NCBI GenBank assembly: GCA_964645705.1
Contig: CAZYAB010000002.1
Coordinates: 172,816-236,815, forward strand
Direction: 5' to 3'
Length of the DNA stretch: 64,000 nt
DNA from: CAXGTL01 sp964645705
GTDB taxonomy: Archaea; Nanobdellota; Nanobdellia; Woesearchaeales; CAXGTL01
Part shown: positions 9,122 to 17,960 of the stretch, piece after piece
Numbering within the stretch: position 1 is the stretch's first letter
Layout: every line of letters begins with the position of its first letter
Position numbers and translations under genes: made by a program
Notes under the pieces: generated by a model
Seen by the model: only the letters and a program-made list of their open reading frames with translations
What the model was told of the DNA's origin: nothing
The model's database searches: none

Positions 9122-10551
9122 TTTTCTATCATCACGTGATTAACAAGCGCACCATAACCAATAATATAAAACAATAATGTTATCACAAAAAACAAAGACA
9201 ATATTATTTTAACAAACACGTCAGGAAAGCTGGATAATGACGTAACATAATAAGTGCTTATGCTTATGAAATAATTAAATAAGTATATGAATGCAAATAT
9301 TAATACAAAGAATGCCAATCCTTTATTAACAATCTTATAACTAAATTTAGAATAACCAAGGAAATAAACAAGAACAAATATTGCCGCGCCTACCAAAATA
9401 ATCATGTTCAAAATATTAAAATTAGAAACAGTTCTTGTTATTATGTCTATTCCATAAAATCCTTTTTTTAATCTGTGCAAAGTAAACAAAGGCATCACTA
9501 TATACACAAACAATGATGTATAAGAAACACTTAAACATAATTTAGAAAATCTGATATGCTTTTTCTTAAAAACCCTTAACCACATATAGAATGGTGTTAA
9601 AAGAACAACACTTATTGCAATCAGATTAAACAAGTAAACAAAGATCAATCCGCCAAGGTTTGAACCAATCGCAAGATCTTTTAAAAACAATGTTATGATC
9701 GGCGCATGCGGTTTTGCATGTATCAAAGATAAATAATTAGGCGAAAAATGTCCTGTTAAATAAGGAATTATAAATACAAAAAAGTCAGTCACAAGGTGCA
9801 ATGTTACTAATCCTGCTAAACCTAATAATATTCTTTTACTATGAAACATTCTTAATAATCTTTCGTATGATCTTTCTAATGAAAATGCTACATCAGATAC
9901 AAAACTTCTGGCATTAAACCTGTTTTTGTTAAGAGTAATAATCAAGTAGAATAAAAACAAAATCAATAAAACAGGTCCATGCATTACTAATACTACCCAT
10001 TCAATTGCCAGATTAAATATAAGTATATAAAATGCAAGCAAAACCATCAATGATATAAAAAATCTTTTAAATATGTCTTTTCCATGCAATTTTTTTTCAC
10101 AATGCAAGATATGCATTAAACTATTTTTACCAATTTTTACAAAACAGAAATAAGCAGAAGTTAGTAAAAGAATAATTGCACCAGCCACAAATCCATAATA
10201 TTCATACACATTTCTGTTATTAACCATCAAAAAGAAAAAGTCATAGAACAAACTTGTTTTCGACAGTTCATAAAAATTAGTTGTTATTAATCCAATTATG
10301 TTTTTGATTGAAAAACAGAAAAAACCAATTAAAACAAAAACATCTATTTGTTTCGACTTATTGCCAAAAACAAGATGGCTTATGCTTATTTTATAGAATA
10401 AAAAACCGAATAACAATATTGAACAAACTTTTACAATAAACCTTAGTTCAATAGAAAGAAAATCAAATAATTCTAAGATGCTTAAGATTATCAATGCACT
10501 CAAAACAAAACTACTAATAATTGATAAACCATTCCTCTTTTTTTTGACCAT
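9118..10551 (-). CDS. Polytopic membrane protein, unknown function
   Basis: 477 residues with about 11-12 predicted membrane helices, beginning MVKKKRNGLS. Loops are short and basic on one side. A conserved-looking loop around HFSPNYLSLIHAKPHAP lies between two helices. I do not recognise a transporter family. It is the first gene of a three-gene minus-strand operon, with an ATGA overlap into the signal peptidase. This suggests a role in secretion, surface assembly or processing. That link is inferred from position only. Confidence 0.65.
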   Translation of the reverse strand: MVKKKRNGLSIISSFVLSALIILSILELFDFLSIELRFIVKVCSILLFGFLFYKISISHLVFGNKSKQIDVFVLIGFFCFSIKNIIGLITTNFYELSKTSLFYDFFFLMVNNRNVYEYYGFVAGAIILLLTSAYFCFVKIGKNSLMHILHCEKKLHGKDIFKRFFISLMVLLAFYILIFNLAIEWVVLVMHGPVLLILFLFYLIITLNKNRFNARSFVSDVAFSLERSYERLLRMFHSKRILLGLAGLVTLHLVTDFFVFIIPYLTGHFSPNYLSLIHAKPHAPIITLFLKDLAIGSNLGGLIFVYLFNLIAISVVLLTPFYMWLRVFKKKHIRFSKLCLSVSYTSLFVYIVMPLFTLHRLKKGFYGIDIITRTVSNFNILNMIILVGAAIFVLVYFLGYSKFSYKIVNKGLAFFVLIFAFIYLFNYFISISTYYVTSLSSFPDVFVKIILSLFFVITLLFYIIGYGALVNHVMIEK

Positions 10552-10672
10552 TATTTTATTTTTTTGTTTTTATCTATATAAAGGTTTTTGTAATATTCTT
10601 AAATTTGTAATTACTTTTCAGTAGTTTAAAACAGAAACATTTATAAATAAATAATACATACCTAGAAGTAAC
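10552..10672. promoter_or_regulatory. Divergent promoter region, membrane operon and trmB-like gene
   Basis: A plus-strand TATA box CATTTATAAATAAATA (about 10638-10653) lies about 25 nt before the ATG at 10673. A minus-strand TATA (plus-strand TCTATATAAAGG, 10572-10583) lies about 25 nt before the start at 10551. The divergent layout would let the TrmB-like protein control both units. Confidence 0.6.
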
Positions 10673-11446
10673 ATGATTGTTCAGAATGAGTTATTAATAA
10701 AAATTCAAGATTTAGGTTTAAATTCATATGAAGCTAAGATATGGACAGCTTTATTATCAAGGGGGATTTCAAGTGCAGGTGAGTTAAGCGATATTGCGAA
10801 TGTTCCTCGATCTAGAAGCTATGATGTTCTTGAATCTTTAGAAAAGAAAGGATTCGTAGTAATGAAACTAGGTAAACCAATAAAATATATCGCTGTTTCA
10901 CCAACAGAAGTTATATCACGTGTCAAGAAAAAGGTTTTTTTAGACAGTGATGAGAGAATAAGATTAATAGAAGGTATAAAAGGTACAGAAGTTTTCAAAG
11001 AACTAGAATTATTGCACAAAGGAATTGACATGGTCGATCACACAGACATTAGCAAGAGTTTTAAGACAAGGGATTCATCTTATCTAAAGATGAAACAACT
11101 TGTTGACGAAGCTAAAAAATCAATTACGCTGGTTTCAACTGAAAAAGGTGTGAAAAGAAAACTTGATGTTCTAAAAAATAATCTAAAAAGAGCAAACAAA
11201 AGAGGTGTTAAGATAAAGATCGCAGCGCCTGTAACAAAAACAAACAAAGTTTTGCTTGACAAAACAGGGTTTAAGGTTGTTAATACAAAACTTAATTCAA
11301 GATTTATGCTTGTTGATAATAAACATGTTTTTTTTATGCTTGTTGATGATTCTTTGATTGCACCGTCTTATGATTCTGGTGTTTGGTTTGAGTCACATTT
11401 AATATCTAATGCATTACAAAAGATGTTTGACATTAATCATAAGTAG
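10673..11446 (+). CDS. TrmB-family transcriptional regulator
   Basis: 257 residues. The N-terminal winged helix-turn-helix (residues 8-80) carries the TrmB signature LGLNSYEAKIWTALL, then SAGELSDIANVPRSRSYDVLESLEKKGFV and a KPIKYIAVSP wing. The C-terminal part (about 120-257) resembles the phospholipase-D-like fold found in many archaeal TrmB relatives (FMLVDNKHVFFMLV). It lacks the longer sugar-binding domain of Thermococcus TrmB. It probably represses or activates from sites near its own promoter; the divergent membrane/signal-peptidase operon is the nearest candidate target. The ligand is unknown. Confidence 0.85.
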   Translation: MIVQNELLIKIQDLGLNSYEAKIWTALLSRGISSAGELSDIANVPRSRSYDVLESLEKKGFVVMKLGKPIKYIAVSPTEVISRVKKKVFLDSDERIRLIEGIKGTEVFKELELLHKGIDMVDHTDISKSFKTRDSSYLKMKQLVDEAKKSITLVSTEKGVKRKLDVLKNNLKRANKRGVKIKIAAPVTKTNKVLLDKTGFKVVNTKLNSRFMLVDNKHVFFMLVDDSLIAPSYDSGVWFESHLISNALQKMFDINHK

Positions 11447-11635
11447 AACCATATTTTCTTTGATTTTAAGCCTATGTAGCTTCTAATTCATTTTCACACA
11501 TGTTATATTTTCATAGATTTACATGTTTAAATATTTTATTCCTAAAGTTTTGTAATATTTTCGAATGATTTTCCTCGTAATAATTACGACTAATTTCCAC
11601 ATACCTTAATTAATAAAGATTTCTCATATATAAAT
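11447..11635. promoter_or_regulatory. Intergenic region with CGTAAT-A-ATTACG palindrome
   Basis: A 13-nt palindrome, CGTAATAATTACG, lies at 11576-11588, with a further TTCGAAT just before it. A near match (GTAATAATTACG) occurs upstream of an Lrp-family gene at 28121-28132, so it may be an operator for one of the regulators here. AT-rich TATA-like sequence (about 11608-11615) lies 20-30 nt before the ATG at 11636. No gene is seen in the gap. Confidence 0.45.
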
Positions 11636-12427
11636 ATGTCATATGATATAAAAGAACAGCTTGTTGAAGACATTCTTAGTTGTTTAAATGATGAAGTGAT
11701 AAGAGGTATTGAAAGCATTGTTGAGAAGTTTAATCTAGATTCTGATACTTCTAATTATATATTAACTCATCCAAAGATTAGAGAAAGGCAACAAGAGATT
11801 ATTGAAAAATATCATGAATTTAGTGTTAGTAGAGAAAAAAAAATAATAGAAGATTTTCTTGATGGTCATGGTGTAGAAGAACTAGTTAAAGAAGACAAAG
11901 AATACAAAGATATTATTTCTGAAGAAGGTAAAATGGCTGATCTTAATGAATATTCAAGAGTAATAATACTTGGTAGAGAAGCATTGCCAATGACAGCTGT
12001 TATTTATCATACATTGTTTGACTCAGAATGCACAAGAATTGATACTGATCATGATTCTATAAGGTTTTTTAATAAGTTCTTGAACATAGTTGGATTGATC
12101 AAGAATAGAAGAGAAAATGGAAAAAGGGTTATAGAGAAAAAAGTCAGAGTAAAGCATGGCAATTATTTAGATCACAGATTAAGAGACTATGACTTGATTG
12201 TTGTCACAACTAGTTGCACACCTAAGAAAGAAGTTTTTGAACATATATATAAAGAATTAGAACATAATCCTGATGCCACAGTTATCTACAGAACACCTAT
12301 TGGCCTGTACAGGTTGATATATAATTCTACTGATCCAAAAGACATAAATGGTTTTGAGATAATGGGTTCTAAGAACAAAGGGTTTATGTTTGAGAGTATA
12401 TTGTTGAAAAGGAATTCTAAAGGTTAA
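11636..12427 (+). CDS. Nicotianamine-synthase-like SAM-dependent enzyme
   Basis: 263 residues. The C-terminal 180 residues follow the nicotianamine synthase pattern. There is a SAM-site motif VIILGREALPMTAV at 109-122 (family form: GSGPLPLTS), an acidic TDHDS loop, and YDLIVVTTSC. The late block YRTPIGLYRLIY begins at Tyr218 (family: RSAHG.R.FLYP), followed by GFEIM at 239-243 and a FESILLKR end (family: GFEVL ... NSVIIARK). Known relatives transfer aminopropyl or aminobutyl groups from SAM to make metal chelators (nicotianamine, thermonicotianamine, staphylopine). The first Gly of the SAM motif is kept, but GSGP became GREA, so the substrate may differ. The RNA-like element begins 2 nt after its stop. 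Confidence 0.65.
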   Translation: MSYDIKEQLVEDILSCLNDEVIRGIESIVEKFNLDSDTSNYILTHPKIRERQQEIIEKYHEFSVSREKKIIEDFLDGHGVEELVKEDKEYKDIISEEGKMADLNEYSRVIILGREALPMTAVIYHTLFDSECTRIDTDHDSIRFFNKFLNIVGLIKNRRENGKRVIEKKVRVKHGNYLDHRLRDYDLIVVTTSCTPKKEVFEHIYKELEHNPDATVIYRTPIGLYRLIYNSTDPKDINGFEIMGSKNKGFMFESILLKRNSKG

Positions 12428-12428
12428 G

Positions 12429-12544
12429 ATGGTGCAACCCTTGCCAGTATTGGCCAGTGAGCGCCTTGAACTTCGTAAGACTGTCAGGACTTTTCTTATA
12501 AGATTAGTATAGCAAGAAAAGTGCGAACGAGAGGGTTGCACCAT
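12429..12544 (+). ncRNA. Candidate structured RNA, copy 1
   Basis: 116-nt element closed by a perfect 13-bp stem (12429-12441 with 12532-12544). Inside are a block GCCAGTGAGCGCC (12453-12465), a middle hairpin (CCTTGA at 12464-12469 with TCAGG at 12484-12488), an 8-bp stem (12490-12497 with 12514-12521) and a block AAAGTGCGAACGAG (12518-12531). Both blocks recur identically in copy 2 at 24249-24354, while the stems differ in sequence yet still pair. That is the pattern of a functional RNA. It begins 2 nt after the nicotianamine-synthase-like stop, so it may be processed from that mRNA. It matches no RNA family I know, and the strand is inferred. Confidence 0.7.
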
Positions 12545-12577
12545 TGTTGAATAATTAGTCACCTTTCAATAGCAAAA

Positions 12578-12638
12578 ACCCAAACCTTTATAAATGAAAA
12601 CACAGTCCTTATATATATAAAGGGGTGTTTGTTTGGGT
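12578..12638 (+). promoter_or_regulatory. Kinase-operon promoter with inverted repeat
   Basis: ACCCAAAC (12578-12585) and GTTTGGGT (12631-12638) are inverted repeats. Between them are two TATA-like boxes (CCTTTATAAA at 12585-12594 and TTATATATATAAAGG at 12609-12623). The first kinase ATG is 71 nt further on, so the transcript would have a leader of roughly 50-70 nt, with GGGTGG-type sequence before the start. Hairpin or operator function is inference. Confidence 0.45.
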
Positions 12639-12708
12639 GTGCGTGGTTGTATTGTATAAATAACAAAATAATCGTAATTCTTATAGGTTTGTGTAGGGTG
12701 GTTGCTGG

Positions 12709-15315
12709 ATGAGTGATGGGTTAGATGATGTAGTAGAAGAAGTAATAAGGTTTAAACTAAACCCTGGAGATATTTGCGGTGAACATAATGAATATGTTAT
12801 AGAAAAAGAAGTTGCACAAGGAGGCAGAAGTGTTTTTTACAAAGCAAAGATTAGAAAAGGTGAAACAGAAGTTGGACTCAAGGTATTTTTACCTAAAGAA
12901 GAAGTGTCAAGTGTTGATGCTACAAGAGCAAGCGTAGGTGGTGATTCTATTGATGATGTTTTCCTATCTAATAAAGAAATAGAAGTTCTTACTCATTTAA
13001 AGATTAAAAAAACTGCAAGAATTCTTGGACATTTTGATATTGAACAAAATAATAGAACATATAAAGTGGTTGTTCAGGAATTTATTAATGGTGTAACACT
13101 TGAAGAAAAATTAAAACAAGGAATTTCTTTTGAAAAAAAGATGGATTATATGAAACAAATAGTAAAGATTGCAAAAATGTGTCATGATAAAGGATGGGCA
13201 CACAATGATTATGGTCCAAGAAACATAATTGTTGATGATACAGGAGAAGAAGATGAATTGTATGTTGTTGATCTAACATCTGCTAAAAAGAAAGGAAAGA
13301 GTACTGCATTCATTGTTAAGCAAAAAGATGGCACAGAAGCAAAAACATTGATGGGAAGCAGAGTATATACTGCTCATGAAAGATATGCATTAGGTGATCA
13401 AGACCTCAGGTCTGATTTTTGGATGTTGGGCGGTTTATTCTATAAAATGCATACAGGAAACATTATTTTTGAAGATGTTTTGCGTTATTATTTTGGTTAT
13501 AAAAGAGGAAGAAAGGGCTGGAGAAATGATGTTGAATCTTTTGTCAAGACTCTTGACGCAGAGTTTCAAACACAAGAAGCAAAAGATAAATTTGAAAAAG
13601 ATTATCCTGAATTATGTGATGTGCCTCTGGAAGAAAGATTCGAAGAATTATTTAGATATGAAATTTTTACCAATATTAAAAATGAATCACTTGCGTATAC
13701 TATTGACACTTGCATAGGATTAAACTTAGATCAAAGATATGACAATTGTGATAAATTGTTAAAACATATAGATTATGTTATAAGAGAAACACAACCTCCT
13801 ACTGATAGGAAATATGTTAAACCATTCGAATTCAAAGCAGTTACAATCACACTTTATGTTACTATGACTTTAATTACTTTGTTACTTGGTGTAGTGGTAA
13901 ATAAACTTGTTAAAGACAACAAACAAATAAAAGCAGCATTGTCAACATCAATAACACATGAAGTAACAGAATATCAACAACATGAAACTCCAGAGGCAGA
14001 TTCAGTAACACAACCTAAACCAATAGAACCAACACAAGAACCTCAAATAAATGATATTTCTCTAATTGAAAAAATATCATTGGACGAATCACAATATCAA
14101 TTATCATTGCGAGATGATCTTCTTATTGATGTGGCAAAGGATGAGATGAAAAGAGCATTTAAAGATTACAACATATTTGATGCGCATCAATTTAGAAAAC
14201 AAAGTAAACTAGATAAATTAATTCATAAATTCAAAAATTTTAGTGAAAGCATATTAATATTAAAATATAATTACAAACTATATGATCAATTAATGCGTCT
14301 TAAATTTGAAAGAGAATATGAAGAAATTTATGAGGTTGCGGAGAAACCTCCTGAAGATGATACAACAAAGTTAACAATTGAACAAACAGATAAATTTGAT
14401 GTGGCAACAGAACAAATAAACCAAGTTGAAAAAGCAACAAAATGGAGAAATGGTTTGCCTGTTATTGATATTCCTTCTTGGGATGAACTTCTTGGAGAGG
14501 ATTTTGATAAACTCTTCTTAGAGGTTATTGAACATTCTAAAGAATTAATATTCAAAAAAGCAAATAAACTTTATTCTTCAAGACCTAATGATGGTATAAC
14601 TTATCTTGAAGAAGCAGTTGGAAAAAAAATAACTAGTCCAAAAATCTGTGAACATTTAGCATATTGGTATATAAAGCGTGAAAGACAATTTAGAAATCCA
14701 ACAGCACCAGATGAAATCATTAAAAAGTTATTAGGATATAAATATATAAATTCTAATATTTACCAAAATCTTGGATGGACATTATTAGAAAAACATAAGA
14801 AAGAACCAAGCAAAGGTTACAGAGATTATGCAATAGATGTTTGGGAACAAGCAAGACAAAAAGGGGAAACAGATGATATTATTTATTTTAATCTAGGATT
14901 ATTACACAGAAATGACGGCAATATAGAAAAAGCAAAAGAAATATGGGAAGAAGCTGTTGAAAAAAAACAAACTAATCAATACACTCTTTGTTATTTAGGC
15001 ATTATTTATGAAAAACAAGATAATTTAGAAAGAGCAGGGGAAATGTGGTACTATGCATTCTATGCAAACCTAGAAAATGAAGATAAATACATAACAAATG
15101 TTCTTATTGATAAATTTAGAAAATATGAAGTAGATCATCCAAGAGATGATTCTGATGAATATCTTCCTGACTCTGGCTTTAGTTTTTCAGAGTTTGTTTT
15201 ACATTCATTAGAAAATAAAGCAGAATCAAATAAAAATGGATTTGAAATAGATTATGCGAATGATACAGATGATTGGGATTATCCAGAAGGTGTTGAGCCA
15301 AAAGGGGCTGAGTAA
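12709..15315 (+). CDS. Membrane-spanning Ser/Thr-kinase-like protein with TPR repeats (kinase 1)
   Basis: 868 residues. Kinase domain at about 25-360: Gly-rich loop VAQGGRSVF (35-43), VAIK-type Lys58, catalytic loop His165-Asn166-Asp167 with Asn172, metal-binding Asp188 in VDLT (DFG Gly replaced), and TAHER (222-224) in place of APE. A single membrane helix (377-397) is followed by a Pro/Gln/Glu linker, a helical region, and at least three TPR-like repeats near 680-790 (NLGWTLLEKH, FNLGLLHRNDGNIEKAKEIWEEA, YLGIIYEKQDNLERAGEMW). By charge the kinase is probably cytoplasmic and the TPR part external, though the reverse is possible. First gene of the kinase operon; the next gene starts on the base after its stop. 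Confidence 0.85.
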   Translation: MSDGLDDVVEEVIRFKLNPGDICGEHNEYVIEKEVAQGGRSVFYKAKIRKGETEVGLKVFLPKEEVSSVDATRASVGGDSIDDVFLSNKEIEVLTHLKIKKTARILGHFDIEQNNRTYKVVVQEFINGVTLEEKLKQGISFEKKMDYMKQIVKIAKMCHDKGWAHNDYGPRNIIVDDTGEEDELYVVDLTSAKKKGKSTAFIVKQKDGTEAKTLMGSRVYTAHERYALGDQDLRSDFWMLGGLFYKMHTGNIIFEDVLRYYFGYKRGRKGWRNDVESFVKTLDAEFQTQEAKDKFEKDYPELCDVPLEERFEELFRYEIFTNIKNESLAYTIDTCIGLNLDQRYDNCDKLLKHIDYVIRETQPPTDRKYVKPFEFKAVTITLYVTMTLITLLLGVVVNKLVKDNKQIKAALSTSITHEVTEYQQHETPEADSVTQPKPIEPTQEPQINDISLIEKISLDESQYQLSLRDDLLIDVAKDEMKRAFKDYNIFDAHQFRKQSKLDKLIHKFKNFSESILILKYNYKLYDQLMRLKFEREYEEIYEVAEKPPEDDTTKLTIEQTDKFDVATEQINQVEKATKWRNGLPVIDIPSWDELLGEDFDKLFLEVIEHSKELIFKKANKLYSSRPNDGITYLEEAVGKKITSPKICEHLAYWYIKRERQFRNPTAPDEIIKKLLGYKYINSNIYQNLGWTLLEKHKKEPSKGYRDYAIDVWEQARQKGETDDIIYFNLGLLHRNDGNIEKAKEIWEEAVEKKQTNQYTLCYLGIIYEKQDNLERAGEMWYYAFYANLENEDKYITNVLIDKFRKYEVDHPRDDSDEYLPDSGFSFSEFVLHSLENKAESNKNGFEIDYANDTDDWDYPEGVEPKGAE

Positions 15316-17910
15316 ATGGGACAAAGAAAACACATAAAAGGCAAATTCATTGAACAACTTTTACAAGACGGAGAAATTGTTAAAGATGAGTATATAGTTC
15401 GTAAATTGATTAATTTTGGGGGTTCAAGTCAAATTTATTCTGCAGATAAGGATGGATTATATTTAATATTAAAAGTGTTGGCATCACCACAAGACATGGA
15501 TAGTTCTGCAGCACAAAGAGCATCTGAAAAAGTAAGTCCAAAAGAACTAAGAAATCTTGAAATAAAAGCAAGAACTGATTTGAGAACAGTTGGAAATCTC
15601 ATACCCTTTTGGGAAAGTATTGAACACAAAGGACTTCACATTATTGCGATGCAATATGTTCATGGTCAAGATCTTGAAGAAAGAATATTTGATTTAAGAT
15701 TTAGACAATCACTTGAGTTTTCAAAAGAAATTTCAAGAATAGTGAACAATGTTCATGAAAAAGATTATGTCTTGGGTGATCTAAACCCAAATAATGTAAG
15801 AATACTTCAATCTAGAGAAAATTTTGTTGACATCGGAGTAAGATTACAAGATTATGCACATGCAAGGCATATTAATGCAAAACCAGAACACATTTTAACA
15901 GGAAGTAGGTTGTATCATGCTCCTGAAAGAAGTTTTGGCAGACAATATTTTTCATCAGATGTGTTCTCAATGGGAATATTGTTTTTTGACATGTTTTCAA
16001 AAGGACATAAACACCTTATAAAAGAAATTATAAAAAGATTTTATCCAAATTGTAGTGAGGATAAGTTTAATAATAGAAATTTTGTTGAAACTTTTCTTCG
16101 TGATTTGTATAAATTCAATGATAAAAAACTATTAAAAAAATATTCAAAAATTAAAAAAAAGATTATTAGAGAATTTATACCTGATAAATATTTCTTTTTG
16201 GAGAATATTCTGATAAGGCATGTTATTGATAAATCCACAAACATAAAACCAGAAGACAGATACCAAAATGCCGGCGAAGTTTATGGTGCTTTATCAAATT
16301 ATGGAACTTTGCCTTATAGGATAATTTCTGGAGTGGCTAAACCTCCTCTATGGCTTATTAAAAAAACACGTCCAGAACAAGTTTTTAGATTTTTAGGGTA
16401 TTTAGCTTTATTTATGTCTGTTGTGGGGACTGGTGCTTTTGCTGGTTTAACTATTTCTGCAGGACAATACTGTAAAAGCAAAACTAATTACATGGCAGAA
16501 CAAATATTTAAACATTATAGTTTAGATAATTTAGAATCTTTCTTAGAATTAGATACAAATAAAGATTATCCAGAACCCAACATAGATTATTCTGATAAAA
16601 CATTTCTCCAAGATAATGAAGTGAAAAACTCAGATTCAGATGAAATTCATGCAAGAGAATTTATGGGTGGCGCTTATATCAATATTATAGAATTTTTATG
16701 GGAAAAGGGGTTCTTTTCATTTGAAAATAGGATCGCAGCTTGGCGTGCAGCAACAAGAATAAAAGAAACAACACCAGAAATATTAGAAGATTTATTAAAA
16801 AGCAGAATGATCAATGAAGATGGTTATCAAAATGTTGGTCTTATTTATTTTATTAAAGATTTGATTGAACCTGACAAAGGGCATACACAAAAAGCAAAAG
16901 ATGCATGGGAAAGAGCAAAAGAAAATAATAAAGCAAATGCAGCATCTTATTTTTGTTTAAGTGCTGTTTATCTTTCTGAAGGTAATATTGAAGATGCAAA
17001 ATCAATACTAGAAGAGGCTGTGAATAGAGGAAAAGTAAATTCTGCAATCTTGTGCAACTTAGGATTAATTTGTGAAGATGAATCAGATGATGACCAAGCA
17101 TTTAAATTCTTTAATCAAGCATATAATGCGAATTCTGGTTCTAGTTCAAGAAATAAGAATAAGTTTGCCTCATTTTTAATGAATAAAATGAAACACATTT
17201 CTTCAAAACCAAAAGAAAAATCAGCATATGAACAAGCACACAAATTTCAATTAGAAAAAAAATATGATAAAGCAATTGCAGTATTAAAACGCGCTGTTTT
17301 ATTAGATTTTTCAAGCACAAGAATTAATGAAAAACTTGCTTATCTATACGCAGTTCATAGGATTAATGATGTATCGTCAACTGTTCTTGAAGAAATGGTT
17401 GATAGTGGTGAACTTAATGCAAGTGCTTATCACAACCTTGGATTGATTTATCTGAAAAAAGGTGAAAGAGACAAAGTTAAGGAATTATGGGAACAAGCTA
17501 GACAAAAAGGAGAAATAGATGCTTATACTTATTTTAATCTAGGTATTCAGTACAGGAAAGATGGTGATTTACAAAAAGCAGATCAAGTATGGAGAGAAGC
17601 TATTGAAAACAATAAAGTAAATCCTCACTTGTATTATCATCTTGGGTTAATAAGTGAGAAGATGGGAAGTATTTACCAAGCAGCAGCATTTTGGAGACGA
17701 TCAAAAGAACTAAACAAAAATAATAAAGGAAAAGATGCAGCTGAGATTGATAAGTTATTAGATAAGGCATTGATGAGATTCAGACAAGTAGAATTACAAG
17801 ATGAGAAAGACGGAAAGATACACAGTTTATTTCTTGACGATGATGTAGAAGAAGAGAAAACAATACAGAGATTGATACCTGGTGCTTATCCTGATGAATA
17901 TAGAAAATGA
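15316..17910 (+). CDS. Membrane-spanning Ser/Thr-kinase-like protein with TPR repeats (kinase 2)
   Basis: 864 residues, a paralogue of kinase 1. Gly loop INFGGSSQIYSA (32-43), Lys53, catalytic loop LGDLNPNN with Asp155 and Asn160 (HRD His replaced by Leu), metal Asp179 in QDYAHA (no DFG Gly), and GSRLYHAPER (APE 202-204). Membrane helix at about 357-380, then a helical linker and two TPR arrays: near 490-610 (CLSAVYLSEGNIEDAKSILEEA, CNLGLICEDESDDDQAFKFF) and near 640-820 (NLGLIYLKKGERDKVKELWEQA, FNLGIQYRKDGDLQKADQVW). The basic residues and nucleotide-binding loop are intact, so phosphotransfer is plausible. It begins directly after the TAA of kinase 1. Confidence 0.85.
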   Translation: MGQRKHIKGKFIEQLLQDGEIVKDEYIVRKLINFGGSSQIYSADKDGLYLILKVLASPQDMDSSAAQRASEKVSPKELRNLEIKARTDLRTVGNLIPFWESIEHKGLHIIAMQYVHGQDLEERIFDLRFRQSLEFSKEISRIVNNVHEKDYVLGDLNPNNVRILQSRENFVDIGVRLQDYAHARHINAKPEHILTGSRLYHAPERSFGRQYFSSDVFSMGILFFDMFSKGHKHLIKEIIKRFYPNCSEDKFNNRNFVETFLRDLYKFNDKKLLKKYSKIKKKIIREFIPDKYFFLENILIRHVIDKSTNIKPEDRYQNAGEVYGALSNYGTLPYRIISGVAKPPLWLIKKTRPEQVFRFLGYLALFMSVVGTGAFAGLTISAGQYCKSKTNYMAEQIFKHYSLDNLESFLELDTNKDYPEPNIDYSDKTFLQDNEVKNSDSDEIHAREFMGGAYINIIEFLWEKGFFSFENRIAAWRAATRIKETTPEILEDLLKSRMINEDGYQNVGLIYFIKDLIEPDKGHTQKAKDAWERAKENNKANAASYFCLSAVYLSEGNIEDAKSILEEAVNRGKVNSAILCNLGLICEDESDDDQAFKFFNQAYNANSGSSSRNKNKFASFLMNKMKHISSKPKEKSAYEQAHKFQLEKKYDKAIAVLKRAVLLDFSSTRINEKLAYLYAVHRINDVSSTVLEEMVDSGELNASAYHNLGLIYLKKGERDKVKELWEQARQKGEIDAYTYFNLGIQYRKDGDLQKADQVWREAIENNKVNPHLYYHLGLISEKMGSIYQAAAFWRRSKELNKNNKGKDAAEIDKLLDKALMRFRQVELQDEKDGKIHSLFLDDDVEEEKTIQRLIPGAYPDEYRK

Positions 17911-17960
17911 ACAAAAATAATGATGAGAATGGAGAAGGGATTGGTGGTTGTTGTGTGTGA
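17907..17960 (+). other. Short overlapping leader ORF before kinase 3 (17 codons)
   Basis: ATGA overlap with the kinase 2 stop. It encodes 17 residues beginning MNKNNDENGEG and ends in TGA at 17960, inside the kinase 3 reading region but in another frame. A very similar short frame (MNKTNNKDEED) sits at the same place before kinase 4. They could be coupling peptides or relics of an earlier N-terminus. Not proven to be translated. Confidence 0.35.
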
